NCBI RefSeq assembly: GCF_022524485.1
Contig: NZ_JAKXMK010000008.1
Location: 186,001-250,000, forward strand
Direction of reading: 5' to 3'
Length of the DNA: 64,000 nt
DNA from: Pseudonocardia alaniniphila
GTDB lineage: Bacteria; Actinomycetota; Actinomycetes; Mycobacteriales; Pseudonocardiaceae
Shown here: positions 50,536 to 59,200 of the stretch, piece after piece
How positions within the stretch are numbered: the stretch's first letter is position 1
Layout of the letters: each line of letters starts with the position of its first letter
Program-made: the position numbers and the translations under genes
Notes under the pieces: generated by a model
What the model was told of the DNA's origin: nothing
The model's input: the letters and a program-made list of their open reading frames with translations, nothing else
The model's database searches: none

Positions 50536-52274
50536 CGGCCGTCCTTCCCGTTCGTGGTCTTCCGGTCTGCGTTCTTCTGTGCCAGTGCCTGCGTGCGCAG
50601 GGCGTGCAGGCGGTGCATCACGTCGTTGCCGCTGCCCGCGCCCCGGAGGCCGAAGTGGTCGTGCAGGCGGACGTACTCCGCGTAGAGCTCGTCGTAGGCG
50701 CGCGCCCGCGTGGGGTCAGGGCGGTAGACGGCCCGGTTGACCTTGCCCATCGCCGCGGCTGCCGCGCGGACATCCGGATGCGCGCCCGCGGCGACGGCGG
50801 CGTGGATGGCCGAGCCGAGCGCGGGGCCCTGGTCGGACCCGATCGTGGAGAGTGGACGGTCACACACGTCGGCGTAGATCTGCATGAGCAGCTCGTTCTT
50901 CAGCAGCCCGCCCGCCACCACGAGCTCCGCGACCGGCACTCCCGAGCGTTCGAACGCCTCGATGATCGTGCGGGTGCCGAAGGCCGTGGCCTCGAGCAGC
51001 GCCCGGTAGGTGTCCTCGGGCCGGGTGGCGAGCGTCTGGCCCACCACCAGCCCGGACAGCTCGTGGTCGACGAGCACGGAGCGGTTGCCGGAGTGCCAGT
51101 CCAGCGCGACGAGCCCGTGCTCGCCGACGGCCTGGTCGGCCGCCAGCTCGGTGAGCAGCCCGTGGACGTCGAGCCCGCGGTCGGCGGCACGGGCGTGGTA
51201 GTGCGGGGGGACGCTCATGTCGACGAACCAGCCGAAGATGTCGCCCACGCCGCTCTGCCCGGCCTCGTAGCCCCAGAGCCCCGGCAGGATCCCGCCGTCG
51301 ACCACCCCGCACATGCCCGGCACCTCGCCGAGGCGATCGGACACCATCACGTGGCACGTCGAGGTGCCCATGATCGCCACCATCTGACCGGGCTCGACGG
51401 CCTGTGCCGCGGGCACGGTGACGTGCGCGTCGACGTTGCCGACGGCGACGGGGATCCCCTCGGGCAGGCCCGTCCACGCGGCCGCCTGGGCCGTGAGCCC
51501 GCCCGCGCGGTCACCGAGCCTGCCGATGGGGTGCTCCAGCTTCGCCTCGACGAAGTCGGCGAATGCGGGGTTCAGTGCGGCGAGGTAGTCCCGGCCCGGG
51601 TAGCGCCCGTCCTGGTGGATGCCCTTGTAGCCCGCGGTGCAGGCGTTGCGCAGGTAGGTCCCGCACAGCTGCCACACGATCCAGTCGGCGGCCTCGACCC
51701 AGCGCTGCGTGCGGTCGTAGACCTCCGGGTCCTCCTCCAGCAGTTGCAGGGCCTTGGCGAACTCCCACTCCGAGGAGATCCGCCCGCCGTAGCGCGCGAG
51801 CCACGGCTCGCCGCGTTCCTCGGCGACGGCGGTGATCCGGTCGGCCTGGGCCTGCGCGGCGTGGTGCTTCCACAGCTTCGGATAGGCGTGCGGGCGGTCG
51901 GCCAGGTCGGGCAGCTCGCACAGCGGTGTGCCGTCGGCGAGCGTCGGCAGCACGGTGCAGGCCGTGAAGTCCGTGCCGATACCGACGACGTCACGCGGAT
52001 CCGCCCCGGACGCCGCCAGCGCCTTGGGCACGGCGGTCTTGAGCACCTCCACCCAGTCGGCCGGCACCTGTAGCGCCCAGTCGGGTGGCAGCACGGCGCC
52101 GGTGGCGGGCAGCGCACGCTCCACCGACCCGTGCGGGTACGGGTGCACGGCGTCGGCCAGTTCCTCACCGTCCGCCACTCGGACGACCACGGCCCGCCCG
52201 GACAGCGTGCCGAAGTCGATCCCCACAGCCACGGCGCGGCGCGGGTCGACGGTGCGCACTGCGCGACCACTCAC
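50532..52274 (-). CDS. araB: L-ribulokinase
   Basis: This 580-aa FGGY-family kinase phosphorylates L-ribulose. It starts near VGIDFGTLSGRAVVVRV (phosphate motif). AraB-type features include GIGTDFTACTVLP, WKHHAAQAQADRI and the C-terminal adenosine-binding VAGGLLKNELLMQ. GTG 52274 has a GGGGGGAG stretch upstream. It is the first gene of the leftward arabinose operon, directly after the LacI-type operators at 52297-52325. Confidence 0.95.
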   Translation of the reverse strand: MSGRAVRTVDPRRAVAVGIDFGTLSGRAVVVRVADGEELADAVHPYPHGSVERALPATGAVLPPDWALQVPADWVEVLKTAVPKALAASGADPRDVVGIGTDFTACTVLPTLADGTPLCELPDLADRPHAYPKLWKHHAAQAQADRITAVAEERGEPWLARYGGRISSEWEFAKALQLLEEDPEVYDRTQRWVEAADWIVWQLCGTYLRNACTAGYKGIHQDGRYPGRDYLAALNPAFADFVEAKLEHPIGRLGDRAGGLTAQAAAWTGLPEGIPVAVGNVDAHVTVPAAQAVEPGQMVAIMGTSTCHVMVSDRLGEVPGMCGVVDGGILPGLWGYEAGQSGVGDIFGWFVDMSVPPHYHARAADRGLDVHGLLTELAADQAVGEHGLVALDWHSGNRSVLVDHELSGLVVGQTLATRPEDTYRALLEATAFGTRTIIEAFERSGVPVAELVVAGGLLKNELLMQIYADVCDRPLSTIGSDQGPALGSAIHAAVAAGAHPDVRAAAAAMGKVNRAVYRPDPTRARAYDELYAEYVRLHDHFGLRGAGSGNDVMHRLHALRTQALAQKNADRKTTNGKDGR

Positions 52275-52296
52275 GGAGCAACTCCCCCCACAACGT

Positions 52297-52325
52297 TGTG
52301 AGCGCTAACAATGTGAGCGCTAACA
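52297..52325. promoter_or_regulatory. Tandem LacI-family operators between araB and lacI-type gene 1
   Basis: TGTGAGCGCTAACA occurs twice in direct orientation (52297-52310 and 52312-52325), 15 bp centre to centre. Each copy is a near-palindrome around GCGC of the classic LacI/GalR type. They lie 23 bp before the araB start and 50 bp before the divergent regulator, so both directions can be repressed. Confidence 0.85.
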
Positions 52326-52374
52326 CGGAATGTCAACCCCTTGGGGAAACCCGACGGATCAGGCATGCGGCAGC

Positions 52375-53418
52375 ATGAGACACATGCCCGACTCGCCACC
52401 GGCCCCCGTCATGACCGACGTTGCGCGGCTGGCCGGCGTCTCCCACCAGACCGTGTCCCGCGTGGTCAACGACTCGCCCCACGTCAGCGCGCAGACCAGG
52501 ACCCGCGTGCTCGCCGCGATGGAGCAGCTCGGCTACCGGCGCAACGCCGTGGCCCGGGCGCTGGCCACCCGCCGGTCCGGCACGCTCGGCGTGATCACCT
52601 TCGACACGGTGCTGCACGGCCCCGTCACCACGCTCTACGGCGTCGAGCAGGCCGCCGGGGCGCTCGGGCTCGGTGTGAGCATCGCCGTGGTCGACCGGGT
52701 CAGCTCCGACGCCGTCGTGCGCGCGCTGGGCCGGCTGGAGGACCAGTCCGTCGAGGGCGTGGTCGCGCTCGCCACACAGGAGGACGCGGTGCGGGCCCTC
52801 AGCGCCGGGCTGCGGGCGCTGCCGACCGTCTTCGTCGGCGGCCTGGCCGGAGCGTCGGAGGCCGATGCGCCCGCCGTCGGCACCGACCAGCTCACCGGAG
52901 CCCGCGATGCCACCCGGCACCTGCTCGAGCTCGGGCACCGCACGGTGCACCACCTGGCCGGTCCGCAGGACTGGCTCGACGGCCGGTGGCGCGTGGAGGG
53001 TTGGCGGGAGGCGCTGCGAGCCGCCTGCGCCGAGGAGCCCGAGCTCGTCGAAGGCGACTGGAGCGCCCGTTCCGGCTACGTGGGGATGCGGGAGATGCTG
53101 GCCGCCGACCCCGCCCTCACCGCCGTCTTCACCGCCAACGACCAGATGGCACTCGGCGCCCTGCGCGCGCTCGACGAGGTGGACCGTCGCGTCCCCGACG
53201 ACGTCAGCATCGTCGGCTTCGACGACATCCCGGAGGCCGAGTTCTTCCGCCCTCCCCTCACCACGGTCCGCCAGCACTTCGCCGAGTCCGGGCAGCTCGC
53301 GGTGCACGTGCTGCTGGGCCTGATCCGTCCCGAGGACGCGGCCGCAGGCGCTGTGCCCCCTCCCCTGGTGCCCACGGAGCTGATGGTCCGCCGCAGCTCC
53401 TGCCCGCCGCCGTCGTGA
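52375..53418 (+). CDS. LacI-family transcriptional repressor, arabinose operon
   Basis: This 347-aa regulator has an N-terminal LacI HTH (VMTDVARLAGVSHQTVSRVV then ND) and a periplasmic-binding-like effector domain ending in VSIVGFDDIPEAEFF followed by PPLTTVRQ. ATG 52375 is used; ATG 52384 is three codons later. It is divergent from araB with twin operators between, so it should repress that operon until an arabinose-derived ligand binds. Its 3' end runs into a copy of the 62-bp repeat. Confidence 0.93.
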   Translation: MRHMPDSPPAPVMTDVARLAGVSHQTVSRVVNDSPHVSAQTRTRVLAAMEQLGYRRNAVARALATRRSGTLGVITFDTVLHGPVTTLYGVEQAAGALGLGVSIAVVDRVSSDAVVRALGRLEDQSVEGVVALATQEDAVRALSAGLRALPTVFVGGLAGASEADAPAVGTDQLTGARDATRHLLELGHRTVHHLAGPQDWLDGRWRVEGWREALRAACAEEPELVEGDWSARSGYVGMREMLAADPALTAVFTANDQMALGALRALDEVDRRVPDDVSIVGFDDIPEAEFFRPPLTTVRQHFAESGQLAVHVLLGLIRPEDAAAGAVPPPLVPTELMVRRSSCPPPS

Positions 53419-53478
53419 TCGCTGCGAGATCCCCATTTCCGCCCTCGACAGGGCGAAAACGCCGATCTCGCGGCGATC
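53417..53478. repeat. 62-bp palindromic repeat, single copy C
   Basis: This has the same outer arms (GATCG-nnn-CGAGATC / GATCTCG-nnn-CGATC) and the same 62-bp length as the four copies near 5.4 and 6.2 kb, with inner hairpin GCCCT/AGGGC. It lies exactly between the 3' ends of two convergent lacI-type genes, where it could terminate both. Confidence 0.85.
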
Positions 53479-53482
53479 ATGG

Positions 53483-54457
53483 TCAGTCGGCCAGCGTGGA
53501 GCCCCGCACCACGAGACGGGTGGGCAGCTCCACCGCACCGCGGTGCGGCCGCCCGTCCACGGCGTCGAGCAGCATGCGGGCTGCGCTCCGGCCCAGCTCC
53601 TCCAGCTCCAGGTCCACCGTGGTCAACGGCGGGCGGCAGGCCAGCGCCATCACGTCCCAGTTGTCGAAGCCGGTGACGGCGACGTCGTCGGGGATGCGCC
53701 TGCCCAGCTCGCGGAGCCGGTCGCACACGCCACGCGCGATCTGGTCGCTCCCGCACGAGATCGCGTCGAGATCCGGGTGGGCGCGCAGCAGCAGGTCGAC
53801 GGCCTGCCGCCCCCACCGCTCGCTCCACGCCCCGTACATCGGGGGCCCACGGAACGCCGGCCCGGCCGTCTCGGCGGCGGCCCGCGCCCGCTCGACGGCG
53901 CTGCGGTGCCGTTCCGGGCCGGTGACGTGCGCGATCGCCGCGCGTCCGATGTCCCCGAGGTGCATGACGGCCGACGCGGCACCGCCCCGATCGTCCACGA
54001 GGACCGCGGCGTCGGCCGGGTCGGTGGAGCCGTTGAACGCGTACACCACAGGGATCGGCACGGCGATCGGTGGACGCGGTTCGGTGCGACGGCCGGTCAC
54101 GATGATGCCGTCGACGCGGCGGGCGAGCAGCGTGCGCAGGTAGTGCTGCTCGCGCAGCGGGTCGTCGCGGGTGTCGCACAGCAGCAGCGCCATCTCGCCT
54201 GCGCTGAGGGCGTCCTCGGCGCCCAGCATGATCGGGATGCTGAACCGCCCGGAGCTGTCGGTGGTGACCAGTCCGACGGTGTAGCTGCGTCCGGACGACA
54301 GCGCCCGGGCCCGCCCGTCGGGGGTGAACCCGAGCTGCTCGGCGGCCCGCCGCACCCGCTCGCGGGTCTCGCGCCGCAGCTGGCCGGTGTCGTTGAGGGC
54401 CTTCGACGCCGTGCCCGGCGAGACACCGGCCAGCGCCGCGACGTCCGTGATGCGCAC
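53483..54457 (-). CDS. LacI-family transcriptional repressor, GH127 locus
   Basis: This 324-aa protein has the LacI HTH at the very N-terminus (ITDVAALAGVSPGTASKALN) and a sugar-sensing domain ending DVAVTGFDNWDVMALACRPP. The GTG 54457 start fits the family. It is divergent from the GH127 gene, with a perfect 21-bp inverted repeat (54542-54562) between them as the likely operator. It is distinct from the first LacI regulator and probably senses a different arabinoside. Confidence 0.92.
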   Translation of the reverse strand: MRITDVAALAGVSPGTASKALNDTGQLRRETRERVRRAAEQLGFTPDGRARALSSGRSYTVGLVTTDSSGRFSIPIMLGAEDALSAGEMALLLCDTRDDPLREQHYLRTLLARRVDGIIVTGRRTEPRPPIAVPIPVVYAFNGSTDPADAAVLVDDRGGAASAVMHLGDIGRAAIAHVTGPERHRSAVERARAAAETAGPAFRGPPMYGAWSERWGRQAVDLLLRAHPDLDAISCGSDQIARGVCDRLRELGRRIPDDVAVTGFDNWDVMALACRPPLTTVDLELEELGRSAARMLLDAVDGRPHRGAVELPTRLVVRGSTLAD

Positions 54458-54541
54458 GACGGCACCGGCCCGGCCGGCAGAGCTGGTGGTCAGCAGACAG
54501 CTCCTTTTCCGCTCGTTCCGTGGAGGGTCGATTCTATCCCG

Positions 54542-54562
54542 CTCATCAACAGAGTTGATGAG
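54542..54562. promoter_or_regulatory. Perfect inverted repeat in the GH127 promoter
   Basis: CTCATCAAC and GTTGATGAG are 9-bp perfect arms around a 3-nt centre, 85 bp from the regulator start and 100 bp from the GH127 start. It is the best candidate operator for the divergent LacI-type regulator. It lacks the usual central CG, so binding is inference. Confidence 0.6.
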
Positions 54563-54661
54563 TACAGACCTTGACCCGACCGGGTGGCCGCCTTAGCGTC
54601 AGCGCCGGAAAACGAATTCCTGGTTTTCCGTGACCGGCCCGGCGACGCGCACTGGAGCGGC

Positions 54662-56521
54662 ATGACGGCGACCTCGTCCCCCACCACCGGCACCACGCGG
54701 GCACCCGCCGCACCCACCGGCGCGGCCGCCGTACGGCTGCGCCCGCTCGGCCTCGGCGAGGCCAGGATCACCGGAGGCTTCTGGGCCGACCGGCAGCGCG
54801 CCAACGGCGACGCGGCCATCCGGGTCGGCCGCCGGCGCCTGGACGAGGCCGGCAACCTGGAGAACCTGCGGATCGCCGCCGGTGTCTCGACCGGAGAGGT
54901 CGTCGGCCCGATCTTCGCCGACTCCGACGTCTACAAGTGGCTCGAGGCCGTGGCGTGGGAGTACGGCCGCAACCCCGCGGACGAGCTGCTCGCGATGCAG
55001 CGGGAGGTCACTGCCGTCGTGGCCGCCGCCCAGGCCGACGACGGCTACCTCAACTCCGTCGTCCAGGTCCGCCACCGCGACCGGGGACGCTACTTCGACC
55101 TGCCCTGGAGCCACGAGCACTACTGCGCAGGCCACCTCATCCAGGCCGCGGTCGCGCAGGTGCGCTGCACCGGCGACACCGCGCTGCTGGACGTCGCCGT
55201 GAAGCTCGCCGATCACCTGGCTGCCACGTTCGGCGAGGACCGCCGCCACGACGTCGACGGCCACCCGGTGATCGAGACCGCGCTGGTCGAGCTCTACCGC
55301 GAGACCGGAGAGGCCCGCTATCTCGAACTGGCCCGCTACTTCGTCGAGGCACGGGGCCACGGCCTGATGGCCGGCTACGGCCAGGAGCCCACCTACTTCT
55401 CCGACCGCGTCCCCGTCCGCACGGCCACCACGGTCGAGGGCCACGCAGTGCGCGCGGTCTACCTCGCCGCGGGCGCGGCCGACGTCGCGGCCGAGCTGGG
55501 CGACGCCGAACTGCTGGACGCGCTGCGCATCCAGTTCGACCACATGCTCGCCACGAAGTCCTACGTCACGGGTGGCCTCGGCTCGCGCTGGGACCGTGAG
55601 TCGTTCGGCGATCCGTACGAGCTGCCAGCCGACCGCGCCTACGCGGAGACGTGCGCGGCGATCGGCGGCGTCCAGTGGGCGTGGCGCATGCTGCTCGCCA
55701 CCGGCGACGCGCGCTACGCCGACGCGATCGAGCGCATGCTGTTCAACGGCTTCATCGCCGGTATCTCGCTCAGCGGCGCCGACTACTTCTACGTCAATCC
55801 ACTGCAACTGCGCGCCGATGCGCACGCGGACGGGGACCGCTCGCCCGCCCACGGCCGCCGCGGCTGGTTCGACTGCGCCTGCTGCCCGCCGAACGTCATG
55901 CGCACCCTGGCGAGCCTCGACGGCTACCTGGCCACGGGCGACGCGAACGGCGTGCAGCTGCACCAGTACGCGCCCGGCACGGTGACCAGCGGGGACGTCG
56001 AGCTGGCCGTCGAGACCGAGTACCCGTGGGACGGTCGGGTGCGGGTGCGAGTGCTCGCCTCACCCGGCCGGTTCGCCCTGTCCCTGCGGGTGCCCGAGTG
56101 GGCGACGGGCGCCACCGTCAGCGCGGGCGGCGAGACACAGAACGTGGATCCGGGATACGCACGGCTGGAACGGGACTGGAGCGCGGGCGACGTCGTCGAG
56201 CTGCACCTGCCGATGGACGTCCGCACCACCGCGGTCCACCCCCGCGTCGACGCCGTGCGCGGGTGCGTGGCCGTCGAGCGCGGGCCGCTGGTCCACGCCG
56301 CCGAGCAGGCCGACCATGCCGCCCCCGTCGACGACCTGCAGATCGACACGTCCGCTGCCACGGCCACCGAGCATCGCCCCGACCTGCTGGGCGGCGTCAC
56401 GGTCGTCACCACCCGGGGTCGCACCGAGGCGGCCGGCGAGCTGGACCTCACCCTCGTCCCGTACTACGCGTGGGCCAACCGCGGCGCCGGAGCCATGCGG
56501 GTCTGGATTCCCACGATCTGA
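54662..56521 (+). CDS. GH127 beta-L-arabinofuranosidase
   Basis: This 619-aa enzyme releases L-arabinose from beta-1,2-linked arabinofuranosides, such as those on hydroxyproline-rich plant glycoproteins. By comparison with the characterised Bifidobacterium enzyme, the acid/base Glu is at 313 (WDRESFG), the zinc ligands are Glu329 and Cys331 (YAETCAA) plus Cys407 and Cys408 (FDCACCPPN), and Cys407 is the nucleophile; all are present. No signal peptide is seen, so it acts inside the cell. ATG 54662 has GGAG 4 nt upstream. It should lead into the ABC importer, but an IS element now lies between them. Confidence 0.93.
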   Translation: MTATSSPTTGTTRAPAAPTGAAAVRLRPLGLGEARITGGFWADRQRANGDAAIRVGRRRLDEAGNLENLRIAAGVSTGEVVGPIFADSDVYKWLEAVAWEYGRNPADELLAMQREVTAVVAAAQADDGYLNSVVQVRHRDRGRYFDLPWSHEHYCAGHLIQAAVAQVRCTGDTALLDVAVKLADHLAATFGEDRRHDVDGHPVIETALVELYRETGEARYLELARYFVEARGHGLMAGYGQEPTYFSDRVPVRTATTVEGHAVRAVYLAAGAADVAAELGDAELLDALRIQFDHMLATKSYVTGGLGSRWDRESFGDPYELPADRAYAETCAAIGGVQWAWRMLLATGDARYADAIERMLFNGFIAGISLSGADYFYVNPLQLRADAHADGDRSPAHGRRGWFDCACCPPNVMRTLASLDGYLATGDANGVQLHQYAPGTVTSGDVELAVETEYPWDGRVRVRVLASPGRFALSLRVPEWATGATVSAGGETQNVDPGYARLERDWSAGDVVELHLPMDVRTTAVHPRVDAVRGCVAVERGPLVHAAEQADHAAPVDDLQIDTSAATATEHRPDLLGGVTVVTTRGRTEAAGELDLTLVPYYAWANRGAGAMRVWIPTI

Positions 56522-56544
56522 CCCAACCCGCCAGGAGAGGACAT

Positions 56545-56680
56545 TGACTGCTCCCCGCCCTGAAGGACGGGGATTCTCCCGGTCGCCTGGGAGAGTTCCT
56601 GTTTCAGCGACCGCTGCCCGCAAGCGCTTGCGCGCGTGCAGGTCTTACGCCGTCTCCGCAGGCGAGCACGGCCAGCCCGG
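56545..56680 (-). ncRNA. Probable omega/reRNA at the tnpB right end
   Basis: In characterised TnpB systems the guide RNA scaffold is made from the 3' end of tnpB through the right-end hairpin, and the guide is the flank just beyond. Here the hairpin (56553-56572), read on the - strand, is followed by AGCAGTCAA and then by host sequence at about 56522-56543. The length is a guess; no promoter or processing site was identified. Confidence 0.4.
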
Positions 56681-57776
56681 CCGCTCGGATGTTCAGAGCC
56701 GCGTTCACGTCGCGGTCGTGGTGCGCGCCGCAACGGCACGTCCACTCCCGCACGTTCAGCGCCATCTCCTCCCGCAGCGCACCGCACACGGAACACACCT
56801 TCGACGAGGGGTACCAGCGGTCGATGACGACGAGGTCACGGCCGTACCACTCGCACTTGTAGCTGAGCATGCTGCGCATCTGCGACCACGCAGCATCAGA
56901 GATAGCGCGGGCGAGGGAATGGTTGCCGACCATGTTCCGAACTGCAAGATCCTCGATCACGATCGTTTGGTTCTCACGAACGAGACCAGTGGTGAGCTTG
57001 TGCAGGTGATCGCGGCGCCGGTCGGTGATGCGGGCGTGGACACGCGCGAGCTTGACCCGGGCCTTCGCCCGGTTGTTGGAGCCCGTCGACTTCCGCGCCA
57101 GCCTGCGCTGAGCCAGCGCGAGCCGCTTCCGGTCCCGACGCTCGTGGCGCGGGTTGGTGACCTTCTCGCCGGTGGACAGCGCGACCAGCGACGTGATCCC
57201 CGCGTCGATCCCCACCACACCCGCGGTCGGGGCTGCGTCGGACACGGTGGCTTCGACCAGCAGCGACACATGCCAGCGGCCGGCCGCGTCTCGCGACACC
57301 GTGACCGTGCTCGGTTCGGCGCCCTCGGGCAGGGGCCGGGACCAACGAATGTCGAGTGGCTCAGACATCTTCGCCAGAGTGAGGCCTCCGTTGCGCCACC
57401 GGAACCCAGACTTGGTGTACTCCGCGGACTGGCCTCCACGCTTGCGGGACTTGAACCGCGGGTACTTGGCCCGCTTGTCCCAGAAGTTGGTGAACGCCGA
57501 CTGCAGGTGCCGCAGGCACTGTTGAAGCGGAACCGAGGAAACCTCACCGAGGAACGCCAGCTCCGGTTCCTGCTTCCAGCCAGTGAGCAAGGCCGAGGTC
57601 TGCACGTAGGAGACGCGCCGCTGCTCCCCGTACCAGGCTGCAGTGCGAGCTTCGAGAGCCCGGTTATAGACCAGCCGGACGCATCCGAAGGTCCGCAACA
57701 ACTCCCGTTCCTGCCGGTCGGAAGGGTAGAAGCGGTACTTGAACGCCCGCTTCACCACCCGCTCCGCCACGCTCAC
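56604..57776 (-). CDS. tnpB: IS605-family TnpB, RuvC-like RNA-guided nuclease
   Basis: This 390-aa protein has an N-terminal OrfB_IS605 HTH region (YRFYPSDRQERELLRTFGCV), RuvC catalytic residues Asp191 (VGIDAGI), Glu275 (IVIEDL) and a third Asp near 354-356 (HHDRDVNAALN), and a zinc ribbon with Cys328, Cys331, Cys347 and Cys349. All active-site residues look intact, so it could be an active omegaRNA-guided nuclease. It starts GTG 57776 and is antisense to the surrounding arabinoside genes. Confidence 0.93.
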   Translation of the reverse strand: MSVAERVVKRAFKYRFYPSDRQERELLRTFGCVRLVYNRALEARTAAWYGEQRRVSYVQTSALLTGWKQEPELAFLGEVSSVPLQQCLRHLQSAFTNFWDKRAKYPRFKSRKRGGQSAEYTKSGFRWRNGGLTLAKMSEPLDIRWSRPLPEGAEPSTVTVSRDAAGRWHVSLLVEATVSDAAPTAGVVGIDAGITSLVALSTGEKVTNPRHERRDRKRLALAQRRLARKSTGSNNRAKARVKLARVHARITDRRRDHLHKLTTGLVRENQTIVIEDLAVRNMVGNHSLARAISDAAWSQMRSMLSYKCEWYGRDLVVIDRWYPSSKVCSVCGALREEMALNVREWTCRCGAHHDRDVNAALNIRAAGLAVLACGDGVRPARAQALAGSGR

Positions 57777-57874
57777 ACAATACGACCTCGACCTGTGAGG
57801 CGCGGTTCACCCCCACGGACAGAGCGGCTCCTCCCCAGCCTGAAGGCAGGGGCATCCGCCGGTTTGGAGTCCCG

Positions 57875-59200
57875 ATGACGACCTCGCCGACGACCTCACG
57901 CCGCAGTTTCCTCACCCTCGCCGGGCTCGGCGCCCTCGCCGCCGCGCTCCCGGCCTGCAGCTCGGTGCTGCCCGAGCCGGACACCGGGGCGGCAGGCTTC
58001 GGCACATCGGCCACGGGCCGGGTCGAGGTGTGGTGCCGGGCGGCTACCCAGAAGGGGCTCACCACACTCGTCGACACGTTCAACGCCTCCCAGGACCGGC
58101 TCACCGTCGATCTGGTCCCGGTGCCCGACGCGCAGTACGTCACCAAGCTCGCCACCGCCATCCGCGGCCGGAACGTGCCCGACCTCGTGGACATCGACGA
58201 CATCAACTCCCTGCTGTTCGTCCACCGCGACGCGTTCACCGACCTCACCCCGCTCATCGCCGATCTCGGCTTCGCCGATCAGCTGAGCCCCGGCCACCTC
58301 GCACTGGCCACGGTGGACGGACGGCAGTACGGCGTGCCGTACCTGGCCGACAACTCGGTGCTGTTCTGCAACACGCAGCTGTTCGACCGGGCCGGGATCG
58401 ACGTCGACGAGGCCACCACCGACCTGGGTGCATGTCTCGACGCGGCGCGGAGGATCACCGCGCTCGGCGGCGACGTCCGCGGCTGGACCTTCCCCGGCAA
58501 CGGGTCCGGCGCGCTCGGGTTCATCGTGCAGCCGCACATCTGGGCTGCCGACACCGATCTGATCCGCGGCGAACCCGGGGCGCAGGAGGGGAACGTCACC
58601 GGCAACGACGCACTGGGCCGCACGCTGGAGTTCCACCGTGCACTCGGGCAGGACCAGCTCGTCCCGCCCGGCTGCTACACCGACGAGGCCGCGCGGTGGG
58701 CGTCCGACTTCCACGCCGGGCGGATCGGCATGTTCCCTTCGAGCCTCGACACCGTCACCAGCGACGCGAGGCCCGAACTGCTCGCGGCCACCACCGTCCG
58801 CCTGCTCCCCGGCCCCGACGGCGGGCGCGCCTTCTTCGACGGCGGCGACAACATGTGCATCCCACGCGGGGCCGTCAACGCCTCGGGTGCGTGGGAGTTC
58901 GTGCGGTACGCGCTCGACCTGCCCCAGCAGTCCGCCCTACCCGAGAGCGGCTACACGCCGGCCCGGGCCGACGTCGCGACCGCGGAGTTCGCCGCACGGA
59001 ACCCACTGACGCTCCCTCCGCTGCAGGCGCAGGAAGAGGGGTACGCGCCCAAGACCCTGTCCTACAACGAGCTCTACAACCAGCCCGACGGGCCGTGGCT
59101 GACGATGTTCCGTCGCGCGGTCTTCGACGGCGAGATCGAGGGGGCCATGACGCAGGCGCAGGAGTCCTTCGACCGCATACTCGGGCAGGCCCGGACATGA
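57875..59200 (+). CDS. ABC sugar-binding lipoprotein, second importer
   Basis: This 441-aa binding protein has a twin-arginine signal (SRRSFL, residues 8-13) and lipobox ALPAC with Cys28. The mature part is a solute-binding fold with PDLVDIDDINSLLF, YGVPYLADNSVLFCN and MCIPRGAVNASGAWEFV. ATG 57875 has GGAG 5 nt upstream, left intact by the IS insertion whose left end is just before it. It overlaps the first permease by 4 nt. By location it should bring in the beta-arabinosides cut by the GH127 enzyme. Confidence 0.92.
   Translation: MTTSPTTSRRSFLTLAGLGALAAALPACSSVLPEPDTGAAGFGTSATGRVEVWCRAATQKGLTTLVDTFNASQDRLTVDLVPVPDAQYVTKLATAIRGRNVPDLVDIDDINSLLFVHRDAFTDLTPLIADLGFADQLSPGHLALATVDGRQYGVPYLADNSVLFCNTQLFDRAGIDVDEATTDLGACLDAARRITALGGDVRGWTFPGNGSGALGFIVQPHIWAADTDLIRGEPGAQEGNVTGNDALGRTLEFHRALGQDQLVPPGCYTDEAARWASDFHAGRIGMFPSSLDTVTSDARPELLAATTVRLLPGPDGGRAFFDGGDNMCIPRGAVNASGAWEFVRYALDLPQQSALPESGYTPARADVATAEFAARNPLTLPPLQAQEEGYAPKTLSYNELYNQPDGPWLTMFRRAVFDGEIEGAMTQAQESFDRILGQART

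Larger units (their letters stand above)
56545..57856 (-). mobile_element. IS200/IS605-type element carrying only tnpB
   Basis: The ends are marked by related hairpins: CCCCGCCC-tga-AGGACGGGG (56553-56572, right end) and CCCCAGCC-tgaa-GGCAGGGG (57833-57852, left end). Between them is one intact tnpB and no tnpA, so movement would need a transposase from elsewhere. The element splits the short gap between the GH127 gene and its ABC importer. The outer limits are estimated from the hairpins and could be off by a few bases. No target duplication is visible, as expected for this family. Confidence 0.75.

Noticed and set aside
56545..57856. A tnpA (Y1 transposase) partner for the tnpB element
   Set aside because: No Y1 transposase frame occurs between the end hairpins or within several kb; the element appears to be tnpB-only.
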